NCBI RefSeq assembly: GCF_002813375.1
Contig: NZ_PHUJ01000003.1
Coordinates: forward strand, 5,332,001 to 5,396,000
Direction: 5' to 3'
Source of the DNA: Pseudonocardia alni
GTDB taxonomy: Bacteria; Actinomycetota; Actinomycetes; Mycobacteriales; Pseudonocardiaceae
DNA: 64,000 nucleotides
The notes beneath the pieces are model-generated. The model saw only the letters and a program-made list of their open reading frames with translations, was not told where the DNA came from and did no database searches. The position numbers were made by a program, and so were the translations under genes. Each line of letters starts with the position of its first letter. The first letter of the stretch is position 1. This document shows, piece after piece, positions 8,601 through 16,453 of this stretch.

Positions 8601-8818
8601 CGGCGCCGGTGGGCACGCCGACCCGCGAGGACGGGGACCGGTACTGCGACCAGTGCGGGTCGCCGGACCCCGCGGCCGGGCACGACCGGTGCGCGGCGCG
8701 GCGCGAGCTGGAGCCGCCGCGGTTCTGCCCGGACTGCGCACGGCGGATGGTGGTGCAGGTCCACCCGGTCGGTTGGACGGCCCGGTGCAGCCGGCACGGC
8801 GAGCGCGCCTCGTCCTGA
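8597..8818 (+). CDS. bsaP: Biotin synthase auxiliary protein (BsaP-like), small Cys-rich protein
   Basis: A 73-residue protein whose GTG start overlaps the bioB stop. It has six cysteines at about 17, 20, 32, 44, 47 and 64, including two CxxC pairs (CDQCG, CPDCA), suggesting a metal or Fe-S site. In mycobacteria the equivalent small gene directly after bioB encodes BsaP, an iron-sulfur protein needed for biotin synthase activity. Position, size and cysteine pattern match; the functional assignment is by that analogy. Confidence 0.8.
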   Translation: MTAPVGTPTREDGDRYCDQCGSPDPAAGHDRCAARRELEPPRFCPDCARRMVVQVHPVGWTARCSRHGERASS

Positions 8819-8829
8819 TCCGCCGCCGC

Positions 8830-8859
8830 GCGCGGCCCCCGCGGTGGCGGGGGCCGCGC
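8830..8859. terminator. Very strong bidirectional terminator
   Basis: A perfect 13-bp GC-only stem (8830-8842 with 8847-8859) with a 4-nt loop, between the convergent ends of the biotin operon and the alcohol dehydrogenase gene. Confidence 0.85.
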
Positions 8860-8874
8860 CGGCGTCCGCGCAGG

Positions 8875-9912
8875 TCAGGGCTTGATCAGGACCTTCAGCG
8901 CCTCGCGGTCGTTCATCGCGCGGTAGCCGTCGGGGACCTCGTCGAGACCGATGGTGCGGTCGAAGACCCGTCCGGGCTGGATGCGGCCCTCCAGCACGTC
9001 GGGCAGCAACTCCTCGATGTAGGCGCGCGCCGGGGCGACGCCACCGTGCACGCCGACGTTGCGCATGAACTCGCCGACGCCGAGCGGGATGTCGGAGTAC
9101 TGCGAGACGCCGACGCGACCGACCAGCCTGCCGTCCTTGGTCACCTCGATGGCGGTGCGGATCGCCTCCACGTAGCCGACGCACTCCAGCGCGGCGTCCA
9201 CGCCGTCGCCGCCGGTCAGCTCGCGCACCTTCTCGACCGCCTCGTCGCCGCGCTCGGCCACGACGTCGGTGGCGCCGAACTCGCGGCCCAGGTCGGTGCG
9301 GTCGGTGTGCCGGCCGAGCAGGATGATCCGCTCGGCGCCGAGGCGCTTCGCCGCGAGCACCGCGCACAGCCCGACCGCGCCGTCGCCGACGACGGCCACG
9401 GTGTCCCCGCGGCGGACCCGCGCCGAGACCGCGGCATGGTGGCCGGTGGAGAACACGTCGGACAGGGTGAGCATCGACGCGAGCAGCGCGTCGTCCGGCT
9501 CGCCCGGCATCGGGACCAGGGTGCCGTCGGCGAACGGGACGCGCACCGCCTCGCCTTGACCGCCGTCGGTACCGTCGGAGCCCCAGCCGCCGCCGTGCCG
9601 GCACGAGGTCTGCAGCCCCTGCGCGCAGAAGTCGCAGGTGTTGTCGGCCCAGACGAACGGTGCGACGACGAGCTGGCCCGCAGTGCGGTTCCGCACCCCG
9701 GACCCGACCTCCTCGATCACGCCGAGGAACTCGTGGCCGATCCGGTCGCCCTGCGGGTTGTCGTCGGCCGAGTTGTACGGCCACAGGTCGCTGCCGCAGA
9801 TGCAGGAGCGCAGCACGCGCACGATCGCATCGGTGTCGTCACGGATGACCGGGTCCGGTACGTCGGACGAGACCCGTATGTCGTGCGTGCCGTGGATCAG
9901 AGTCGCCTTCAT
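8875..9912 (-). CDS. Zinc-dependent alcohol dehydrogenase family protein
   Basis: About 345 residues, MDR superfamily. The catalytic-zinc cysteine is in SCICGSD, with GHEFLG following. The lobe expected to carry a four-Cys structural zinc shows only three cysteines (TCDFCAQGLQTSC), as in some subfamilies. The Rossmann motif is VVGDGAVGLCAV, with ECVGYVEAI in the cofactor domain. It probably oxidises or reduces an alcohol/aldehyde with NAD(P); the substrate is unknown. ATG 9912 was chosen; an in-frame ATG at 9945 is the alternative. Single gene, divergent from the PemK-like gene. Confidence 0.88.
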   Translation of the reverse strand: MKATLIHGTHDIRVSSDVPDPVIRDDTDAIVRVLRSCICGSDLWPYNSADDNPQGDRIGHEFLGVIEEVGSGVRNRTAGQLVVAPFVWADNTCDFCAQGLQTSCRHGGGWGSDGTDGGQGEAVRVPFADGTLVPMPGEPDDALLASMLTLSDVFSTGHHAAVSARVRRGDTVAVVGDGAVGLCAVLAAKRLGAERIILLGRHTDRTDLGREFGATDVVAERGDEAVEKVRELTGGDGVDAALECVGYVEAIRTAIEVTKDGRLVGRVGVSQYSDIPLGVGEFMRNVGVHGGVAPARAYIEELLPDVLEGRIQPGRVFDRTIGLDEVPDGYRAMNDREALKVLIKP

Positions 9913-9993
9913 GCCCCCGGCCTTCCCGTATGCGGAACCGTTCATGCGCGCCCGGTCGTCGTGACGTGCCGCACGTGCGGCAGGCTGGGCGGC

Positions 9994-10530
9994 ATGGCGA
10001 TCAACTGGGGCTCGGTGCTGCGCAAGGCCGCGGATCTGGCGGTGCAGTTCCTGAAGGACTCGCAGAAGGACGGACGGGCCCCGCGGCGCGGTCACGGCGG
10101 CGGCGCCCGGCCCGGCCCGCCGCCGACGGCCGGGCGGGTGCGCACCGCGCCCACCGGCGACCGCGCCCGCCGGATCGCCTACGCCCCCGAGCCCGACGGC
10201 GCCGCGGACCCCGGCGAGATCGTCTGGACCTGGGTGCCCTACGAGGAGGACGCGAGCCAGGGCAAGGACCGGCCGCTGCTCGTCGTCGGGCGCTCGGCCG
10301 GCGAGCTGCTCGGGCTGATGCTGTCCAGCCAGGACAAGCGGGCCCACGACCCGGACTGGGTCGGGATCGGCTCCGGCGCCTGGGACCGCGAGGGCCGCGA
10401 CTCCTACATCCGGCTCGACCGGGTGCTGGAGGTCGAGGAGCACGGCATCCGCCGGGAGGGCGCGGTGCTGGACCGGGCACGGTTCGACCGGGTCGCGGAC
10501 GAGCTGCGGGCGCGCTACGGCTGGCGCTGA
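9994..10530 (+). CDS. PemK/MazF-like toxin-fold protein
   Basis: 178 residues. The first 50 are basic, Pro/Gly-rich and probably disordered; the rest reads as a PemK/MazF-type fold (GEIVWTWVPYEE, GKDRPLLVVGR, DSYIRLDRVLEV). Classical MazF proteins are ribosome-independent mRNA endonucleases neutralised by a cognate antitoxin. No antitoxin-sized gene is adjacent, so whether this protein is toxic or has another role is open. The ATG follows CAGGCT (9981-9986) by 7 nt, a leaderless arrangement. Confidence 0.75.
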   Translation: MAINWGSVLRKAADLAVQFLKDSQKDGRAPRRGHGGGARPGPPPTAGRVRTAPTGDRARRIAYAPEPDGAADPGEIVWTWVPYEEDASQGKDRPLLVVGRSAGELLGLMLSSQDKRAHDPDWVGIGSGAWDREGRDSYIRLDRVLEVEEHGIRREGAVLDRARFDRVADELRARYGWR

Positions 10531-10534
10531 AACC

Positions 10535-10559
10535 CGGGTGCGCCGCACGGGCGCACCCG
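10535..10559. terminator. Hairpin terminator after the PemK-like gene
   Basis: A perfect 10-bp inverted repeat (10535-10544 with 10550-10559) with a 5-nt loop, 4 nt after the stop codon, separating this gene from the ABC-F leader. Confidence 0.7.
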
Positions 10560-10576
10560 GTACGGTCGCCGTCATC

Positions 10577-10657
10577 ATGAGGCACTGACGACCCCCTCGA
10601 CCGCGGACGCGGCACACGCCCCTGCGGTCCTCCTCCGTCTCCACCGGAGTCGTCGTC
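10577..10657 (+). promoter_or_regulatory. Structured leader of the ABC-F gene with a mini-ORF and an SD-masking hairpin
   Basis: A three-codon reading frame (ATG AGG CAC TGA, 10577-10588) is followed by a long-loop stem (GACCGC 10599-10604 with GCGGTC 10624-10629) and a 5-bp hairpin (CTCCG 10633-10637 with CGGAG 10645-10649). The GGAG Shine-Dalgarno of the ABC-F gene (10646-10649, 8 nt before its ATG) lies in the right arm of the last hairpin. This layout is compatible with ribosome-mediated attenuation as known for antibiotic-resistance ABC-F genes. The mini-ORF itself has no clear ribosome site. Confidence 0.4.
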
Positions 10658-12286
10658 ATGTCATCGACCGAGCAGGTCCACGCCGTCACCGCCCGCGGGC
10701 TGGTCCGTTCCCACGCCACCCGCGCCGGCCGTCCGCCGGTGCTCGACGGCGTCGACCTCGTCGCCGCGCCGGGCACCCGGGTCGGCCTGATCGGGGAGAA
10801 CGGCTCGGGCAAGTCCACACTGCTGCGGCTGCTCGCCGGCCTCGACACCCCGGACGGCGGGACGCTCACGGTTCCCGCGGACCGGGTGTACCTGCCGCAG
10901 GAACCCGACCTGGGCGACGGAGGGACCGTGGGCGACCTGCTCGACGCGGCGCTGCGCCCGCTGCACGACGCCGTCGCCGAGCTGGAGCGCCTGGCCGCCG
11001 GTCTGGCCGACGGCACCGGTGCCGCCGCCTACGACCGGGTGCTGGCCTGGGCGATCGCCCACGACGCGTGGGACGCGGACCGGCGCGCCGAGGTCACCGC
11101 GGGCACGCTCGGTGTCGCCGATCTGGAGCGGGACCGGCCGGTCGCTACCCTGTCCGGGGGCGAGCGCACCCGGCTCGCGATGGCCGCCGCCCTGGTCCGC
11201 CGCCCCGCGGTGCTGCTGCTCGACGAACCCACCAACCACCTCGACGATGCCGCCCTGGAGCTGCTGGAACGCTCGCTGGTGGAGCTGCCCGGCGTCGTCG
11301 TCGCGGCGAGCCACGACCGCACCTTCCTCGACCGGGTCTGCACCGAGCTGCTCGACCTCGATGCCGGCGAGCTCGGCACCGACGGGTACGGCGGGCGCCG
11401 GTACGGAGGTTCGTTCACCGAGTGCCTCGACGCCGCCGCGGCGAGCCGCCGCCGCTGGGAGGAGCGCTTCGCCGCGGAGCAGGAGGAGATCGCCGCGCTG
11501 CGGGACAAGGCGCGGGCCGGACTGTCGACGATCGCCCCCGGGCGCGGCCCGCGCGACAACGACAAGTTCATCCACGCCTTCAAGGGGGCGGGCGTCGAAC
11601 GCACCCGGGCCCGCCGGGTCCACGACGCGCAGCGCCGCCTGGAGGCCGCCGAGCGCGAGGCGGTCCGCAGGCCGCCCCGGCCGCTGGAGTTCGCCGGGCA
11701 CCTCACCGGCGACGCCGCGGCCGGCGGGCTCGCCGTGTGCGTGCGGGACCTGCGGGTCGACGGACGGCTACGGCTCAGCCTGCTCGACCTGGCCGTGGGG
11801 GAGAAGCTGCTGGTCACCGGCCCGAACGGGGCCGGGAAGTCGACCCTGCTGGCGGTCCTGCACTCCGACCTCCTACCGGACGCGGGCACCGTGGACGTGC
11901 GGGCGCGCCGGGTCGGGCTGCTGGCCCAGGACCCCGACGTCGGCCCGCCCGACCGCAGCGCCGCGACCGCCTACGCCGACGCCGTCGGCGCGGAGCGGGC
12001 GGAGACCGTCCCGCTGCGCGAGCTGGGGCTGCTGCACCCGCGTGAGCACGGCACCGCGGTCGGAGAGCTCAGCCTCGGCCAGCGGCGGCGGCTGGCGCTG
12101 GCCGTCGCCGTCGCCGACGCCCCGGACCTGCTGCTGCTCGACGAGCCGACCAACCACGTCTCGCTGCGGCTGGCCGGGGAGCTGGAGTCGGCGCTCGGCA
12201 CTGCGCCGGGGACCGTCGTCGTCACCTCGCACGACCGGTGGCTGCGCCGGCGCTGGGAGGGGCCGCACCTCGCCGTCGGCGGGTGA
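10658..12286 (+). CDS. ABC-F family ATP-binding protein (ribosome-associated, possible antibiotic resistance)
   Basis: 542 residues with two ABC domains and no membrane segment, the ABC-F layout. Domain 1: Walker A GENGSGKST, signature LSGGERTR, Walker B LLLLDEPTNHLDD. The inter-domain linker (about 250-330) is rich in Arg/Lys/Glu. Domain 2: GPNGAGKST, LSLGQRRR, LLLLDEPTNHVSL. ABC-F proteins bind the ribosomal E site; resistance members displace antibiotics from the peptidyl transferase centre, others act as translation factors. The upstream leader favours the resistance type, but the drug class cannot be read from sequence alone. Confidence 0.88.
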   Translation: MSSTEQVHAVTARGLVRSHATRAGRPPVLDGVDLVAAPGTRVGLIGENGSGKSTLLRLLAGLDTPDGGTLTVPADRVYLPQEPDLGDGGTVGDLLDAALRPLHDAVAELERLAAGLADGTGAAAYDRVLAWAIAHDAWDADRRAEVTAGTLGVADLERDRPVATLSGGERTRLAMAAALVRRPAVLLLDEPTNHLDDAALELLERSLVELPGVVVAASHDRTFLDRVCTELLDLDAGELGTDGYGGRRYGGSFTECLDAAAASRRRWEERFAAEQEEIAALRDKARAGLSTIAPGRGPRDNDKFIHAFKGAGVERTRARRVHDAQRRLEAAEREAVRRPPRPLEFAGHLTGDAAAGGLAVCVRDLRVDGRLRLSLLDLAVGEKLLVTGPNGAGKSTLLAVLHSDLLPDAGTVDVRARRVGLLAQDPDVGPPDRSAATAYADAVGAERAETVPLRELGLLHPREHGTAVGELSLGQRRRLALAVAVADAPDLLLLDEPTNHVSLRLAGELESALGTAPGTVVVTSHDRWLRRRWEGPHLAVGG

Positions 12287-12288
12287 GC

Positions 12289-12969
12289 TCAGTTCGGGCT
12301 GTGCTCGTCGGAGAACGACCCGAGCGGCGCGGGCACCGCCCGCAGGGTCTCCAGCAGGCCGCGCTCGCGGGCGAGCAGCCGGCGGATCTCCCGGAGCCGC
12401 TGCACCGCGCTGGTCTGCTCCAGCAGGAGCTGGCGGTCGCCCAGGGGCAGCAGGCAGTCCCCGGCCAGCAGGTGCGCGAGGTCGGCGGTGGGGGTGTCGT
12501 CGGCGGGCTCGGACCAGTCACCGGTCCGCCACGCGGTGTCGCAGTACTCGCGGTGCGCCGCGCGGGCGGAACGCTCCAGCATCGCCACCAGCCGCGGGTC
12601 GGCCTCGTCGCCGGTGTCGTCGGGCAGGAACTCGACCTCGCCGCTGAGGTAGGAGTGCGAGTCCGTGTCGAGGTCGAGCAGCCGGAAGCGGCGGGCCCCG
12701 CGGGTGACGACGTCGTAGCGGCCGTCGGGCAGCCGGCGGGCGTCGATGAGCACCGCCGTGCAGCCGACGGCGTGCATCCCGGAGGCCCCGGAGCGGTCCG
12801 GCGAATGGCCCTCGCGCACCGCGACGACACCGAACTCGCGGTCGGGGACGGCACCGGTGAGGAGGTCGACGGTGAGCTGGCGGTAGCGGGGCTCGAAGAT
12901 GTGGAGGGGAAGCGCCGCACCCGGCATCAGCACCGTCCCCAACGGGAACAGCGGGAGCATGGCGGACAC
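12289..12969 (-). CDS. LON peptidase substrate-binding domain protein
   Basis: About 226 residues consisting of the N-terminal LON substrate-binding fold without AAA or protease domains. The typical start MLPLFPLGTVLMPGAALPLH and the IFEPRYRQL pattern are clear; the C-terminal half is helical. Such stand-alone proteins are common in actinobacteria and of unknown role. GTG 12969 follows TACCGT (minus strand, 12976-12981) by 6 nt, so its promoter lies inside the 3' end of the neighbouring Nudix regulator gene. Stop faces the ABC-F stop with only 2 bp between. Confidence 0.85.
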   Translation of the reverse strand: MSAMLPLFPLGTVLMPGAALPLHIFEPRYRQLTVDLLTGAVPDREFGVVAVREGHSPDRSGASGMHAVGCTAVLIDARRLPDGRYDVVTRGARRFRLLDLDTDSHSYLSGEVEFLPDDTGDEADPRLVAMLERSARAAHREYCDTAWRTGDWSEPADDTPTADLAHLLAGDCLLPLGDRQLLLEQTSAVQRLREIRRLLARERGLLETLRAVPAPLGSFSDEHSPN

Positions 12970-12973
12970 CGGC

Positions 12974-13684
12974 TCACGGTAGTACGCCCTCGCGGGGCCC
13001 GCCGGGTCGCGCAGGTGGCCGGAGCACGGCGAACGCGTCGGTGACCCGCATCCCGCGGTCGGTGAACCGGAACACCGCGGCCGGGCGGCCGCCGGAACGG
13101 CCCGACGGGACGACCTCCCCGGTGGGCTCCAGCAGGCCGCGACGGGTGAGGACCCGCTGCAGGTTCGTCGCCGACACCTCGTGGCCCAGCGCGGCGACGT
13201 AGTGCTCGCGCAGCGCCGAGATCGTGAACTCCGCGGGGGCGAGCGCGAACCCGAGGTTGGTGTAGGACAGCTTGGCGCGCAGGCGGTCCCGCCCCGCCGC
13301 GACGATCGCGGCGTGGTCGAACGCGGTCGCGGGCAGGTCCTCGACGTCGTGCCACGCGGTGTCCCCGGGCAGCTCGGGGTCCGCGTCGGAGGGGACCAGG
13401 CCGAGGAACGCGGTGGCGATGCGGCGCTTCCCGGACACGCGGGCCGGGTCGGAGAAGACCGACAGCTGCTCGACGTGGGCGACCTCGCGGACGTCGACCT
13501 TCTCGGCGAGCTGGCGGCGCACGGAGGTCTCGACGTCCTCGTCGGGACCCAGGGTGCCGCCGGGCAGTGCCCAGCGTCCGGCGTCCGGGTCCAGGGCCCG
13601 CTGCCAGAGCAGGGCGCCCGCCCGGCCCTCCCGGATCCTGAGCACGACGGCGAGGACCTCGTGCAGGGCGGGTGGCGGTGTCAC
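12974..13684 (-). CDS. nrtR: NrtR-like Nudix transcriptional regulator of NAD biosynthesis
   Basis: About 236 residues: an N-terminal Nudix domain (about 5-140) and a C-terminal winged-helix domain (about 150-236, SATNLQRVLTRRGLLEPTG and SGGRPAAVFRFT). The Nudix box (GGTLGPDEDVE...RQLAEKVDV) has lost canonical residues (RE to RQ, EE to EK), as in regulators that sense rather than hydrolyse NAD-related nucleotides. NrtR proteins repress NAD synthesis genes and respond to ADP-ribose or NAD. It is divergent from nadABC, as in mycobacteria, and a candidate operator lies at 13805-13827. GTG 13684 follows TAGGCT (minus strand, 13691-13696) by 6 nt. Confidence 0.85.
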   Translation of the reverse strand: MTPPPALHEVLAVVLRIREGRAGALLWQRALDPDAGRWALPGGTLGPDEDVETSVRRQLAEKVDVREVAHVEQLSVFSDPARVSGKRRIATAFLGLVPSDADPELPGDTAWHDVEDLPATAFDHAAIVAAGRDRLRAKLSYTNLGFALAPAEFTISALREHYVAALGHEVSATNLQRVLTRRGLLEPTGEVVPSGRSGGRPAAVFRFTDRGMRVTDAFAVLRPPARPGGPREGVLP

Positions 13685-13791
13685 GGGGCCAGCCTAGGGC
13701 GGACCGGCCGCGGCACCGGGACGTGACGGCGGGGTGTCCGTCAGGTGAGGCCCCGGTCACGACGGAGGTGCCGGTGGCGCGCGAGCGGTGC

Positions 13792-13827
13792 TACCATCCG
13801 ATCAGTTTCCGCCCGCTAGGCGAAAAC
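13792..13827 (+). promoter_or_regulatory. nadA promoter with candidate NrtR operator
   Basis: A -10 hexamer TACCAT (13792-13797) is followed by an imperfect inverted repeat GTTTCCGCC-N5-GGCGAAAAC (13805-13827, 8 of 9 arm positions paired). The repeat covers the expected transcription start and first 20 nt, so a bound repressor would block initiation or escape. A GGAGGG ribosome site sits just before the nadA ATG at 13851. The regulator encoded divergently makes NrtR the obvious candidate ligand. Confidence 0.55.
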
Positions 13828-13850
13828 CCGACACGGCCCGGGAGGGCGCA

Positions 13851-14849
13851 ATGACCGGAACGCTGACGGCACCCGGCCGCACGGGGACCGACCCCGGCTG
13901 GGCCGACGAGGTGCGTGCGCTGGCCCGCGAGCGGGACGCGGTCCTGCTGGCGCACAACTACCAGCTGCCCGAGATCCAGGACGTCGCCGACCACGTGGGG
14001 GACTCGCTCGCGCTGTCCCGGATCGCGGCCGAGTCCCACGCGTCGACGATCGTGTTCTGCGGCGTGCACTTCATGGCCGAGACCGCCAAGATCCTCAGCC
14101 CGGACAAGACCGTGCTGATCCCCGACGCGCGGGCCGGCTGCTCGCTGGCCGACTCGATCACCGCCGACCAGCTGCGGGAGTGGAAGGCCGAGCACCCCGG
14201 CGCCGTCGTCGTCTCCTACGTCAACACCACCGCCGCGGTGAAGGCCGAGACCGACATCTGCTGCACCTCCTCCAACGCCGTCGAGGTCGTCGACTCGATC
14301 CCGCGCGACCGCGAGGTGCTGTTCCTGCCCGACCAGTTCCTCGGCGCGCACGTCCGCCGCACGCTGGAGCGGGAGAACATGCACGTCTGGGCCGGGGAGT
14401 GCCACGTGCACGCCGGCATCAACGGCAAGCAGCTCACCGAGCGGGCCGCCGCGCACCCGGGCGCCGACCTGTTCGTGCACCCCGAGTGCGGCTGCGCCAC
14501 CTCGGCGCTCTACCTGGCGGGCACCGGCGCGGTGCCGCAGGAGCAGGTCAGGATCCTCTCCACCGGCGGCATGATCGACGCCGCGCGGGCGACCGGCGCG
14601 ACCGAGGTGCTGGTCGCGACCGAGGTCGGGATGCTGCACCAGCTGCGCCTGGCCGCCCCGGAGATCGAGTTCCGCGCGGTGAACGAGAACGCGTCCTGCC
14701 CCTACATGAAGATGATCACCGCCGAGGCGCTGCTGCGGTCGGTCCGCGAGGGCACCGACGAGGTGCACGTCGACCCCGACCTCGCCGCCCGCGGCCGCGC
14801 CGCCGTGCAGCGGATGATCGAGATCGGTCAGCCGGGAGGTGGGGAGTGA
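13851..14849 (+). CDS. nadA: Quinolinate synthase (NadA)
   Basis: [4Fe-4S] enzyme condensing iminoaspartate with dihydroxyacetone phosphate to quinolinate. 332 residues. Diagnostic patterns include LLAHNYQLPEIQD, FCGVHFMAETAKIL, and cluster cysteines in DICCTSSNA, HPECGC and ENASCPYMKM. First gene of nadABC; ATG supported by GGAGGG 4 nt upstream. The GTG of nadB overlaps its stop, so iminoaspartate made by NadB can be used at once. Confidence 0.97.
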   Translation: MTGTLTAPGRTGTDPGWADEVRALARERDAVLLAHNYQLPEIQDVADHVGDSLALSRIAAESHASTIVFCGVHFMAETAKILSPDKTVLIPDARAGCSLADSITADQLREWKAEHPGAVVVSYVNTTAAVKAETDICCTSSNAVEVVDSIPRDREVLFLPDQFLGAHVRRTLERENMHVWAGECHVHAGINGKQLTERAAAHPGADLFVHPECGCATSALYLAGTGAVPQEQVRILSTGGMIDAARATGATEVLVATEVGMLHQLRLAAPEIEFRAVNENASCPYMKMITAEALLRSVREGTDEVHVDPDLAARGRAAVQRMIEIGQPGGGE

Positions 14850-16453
14850 CGGCGCGGGGGGTGAGCTGGGAGGCCGGCGCCGACCTGGTCGTCGTCGGGT
14901 CCGGGGTGGCCGGGCTGACCGCCGCACTGGACGCCTCCGCCGCGGGGCTGCGCGTCGTGGTGGTCACCAAGGACGGCATCGACGAGGGCGCCACCCGCTG
15001 GGCGCAGGGCGGGGTGGCCGTCGTGCTCGGCGACGTCGCGGGGGACTCGCTCGGCGCGCACGTCGCGGACACCCTGGCCGCGGGCGGCGGGCTCAACGAC
15101 GCCGACGCGGTCGACGTGATCGTGCGCGGCGGGCCCGGCGCCGTGCGGCGGCTGCGCGAGCGCGGCGCCCTGTTCGACGCGCGCGGCGCCCGCCTGGACC
15201 GCACCCGCGAGGGCGGGCACTCGGCGTTCCGGGTGGTGCATGCGGGCGGCGACGCCACCGGCGCCGAGGTCGAGCGGGCGCTGGTCGCGGCGACCCGGGA
15301 GGCGGGCGTCACCGTGCTCGACGGGCACGTGGCCGACGACGCGCTGCGCGACGTGACCGGCCGGGTCGTCGGGCTCTCCGTCCTGGCCGGGGACGGCGGT
15401 GCGGAGACGGGCGTGCTGCGCGCCCCCGCGGTCCTGCTGGCCACCGGTGGGTACGGGCAGCTCTACTCCTCGACGACCAACCCGGCGACCTCCACCGGCG
15501 ACGGCGTCGCGATCGCGCTGCGTGCCGGGGCGACGGCGGCCGACCTGGAGTTCGTGCAGTTCCACCCGACCGTGCTCTGGACCGGCCCGGCGGTCGGGCG
15601 CCGCCCGCTGGTCACCGAGGCCGTCCGCGGCGAGGGCGCGGTCCTGCGCGACCGGGCCGGGCACGCGTTCATGGCCGGGGTGCACCCGCTGGCCGACCTC
15701 GCCCCGCGCGACGTCGTCGCGGCGGCGATCACCCGGCACGCCGCCGAGACCGGCAGCGAGTGCGCCTGGCTCGACGCGACCGGTCTGGCGGGCTTCGCCA
15801 CCCGGTTCCCGACCGTGTTCGCCTCCTGCCGGGAGGCGGGCATCGACCCGCGGACCGAGCCGATCCCGGTGAACCCGGCGGCGCACTACGCCTGCGGCGG
15901 CGTCGTCACCGACACCTGGGGCCGCACCGGCGTCCCGGGGCTGTACGCGGCGGGCGAGGTCGCCCGCACCGGGCTGCACGGGGCCAACAGGCTCGCGTCG
16001 AACTCGCTGCTGGAGGGGCTGGTCGTGGGGGAGCGGGTGGTCCGCGCGGTCTGCGAGGACCGGGCCGCGGCCGGGCCCGCGCTGCTCACCGCGCCGGTCG
16101 AGCCCGCCCCGGCGCTGCCGGTCGCGGACCGCGCGACCCTGCAGCGCGCCCTGTCGCGCCACGCCGCCATCGGACGGGACGCGACCGGGCTGGCCGCCGC
16201 GTCCGACGCGGTCGAGGCCGCCACCGTCGTCGGTGTCCCGGTGGGCCGCGCGGGGGTGGAGGACGCGGCGCTGACCCTGCTGGCGCAGGCGGTGCTGGCC
16301 GCGGCGGGGACCCGGCGCGAGTCGCGGGGCTGCCACGTGCGCACCGATTTCCCGGACCGCGACGACGTGCACCAGGCGTCGTCGCTGCGGGTGCGCCTCG
16401 ACGCGGCCGGCCGGCCGGTGGTCGTCGCCGACGCCCTGGTGGGTGCGGCATGA
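14846..16453 (+). CDS. nadB: L-aspartate oxidase (NadB)
   Basis: FAD flavoprotein oxidising L-aspartate to iminoaspartate. About 535 residues. N-terminal dinucleotide motif VVGSGVAGLTAAL, then GATRWAQGGVAVVL, the substrate-site region LEFVQFHPTVLW, and PAAHYACGGVVTDTWGRT typical of the fumarate reductase/aspartate oxidase family. The C-terminal helical domain carries ESRGCHVRTDFP. GTG start overlaps the nadA stop and has GGAGGTGGGG upstream; its TGA overlaps the nadC ATG. Confidence 0.97.
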   Translation: MTARGVSWEAGADLVVVGSGVAGLTAALDASAAGLRVVVVTKDGIDEGATRWAQGGVAVVLGDVAGDSLGAHVADTLAAGGGLNDADAVDVIVRGGPGAVRRLRERGALFDARGARLDRTREGGHSAFRVVHAGGDATGAEVERALVAATREAGVTVLDGHVADDALRDVTGRVVGLSVLAGDGGAETGVLRAPAVLLATGGYGQLYSSTTNPATSTGDGVAIALRAGATAADLEFVQFHPTVLWTGPAVGRRPLVTEAVRGEGAVLRDRAGHAFMAGVHPLADLAPRDVVAAAITRHAAETGSECAWLDATGLAGFATRFPTVFASCREAGIDPRTEPIPVNPAAHYACGGVVTDTWGRTGVPGLYAAGEVARTGLHGANRLASNSLLEGLVVGERVVRAVCEDRAAAGPALLTAPVEPAPALPVADRATLQRALSRHAAIGRDATGLAAASDAVEAATVVGVPVGRAGVEDAALTLLAQAVLAAAGTRRESRGCHVRTDFPDRDDVHQASSLRVRLDAAGRPVVVADALVGAA

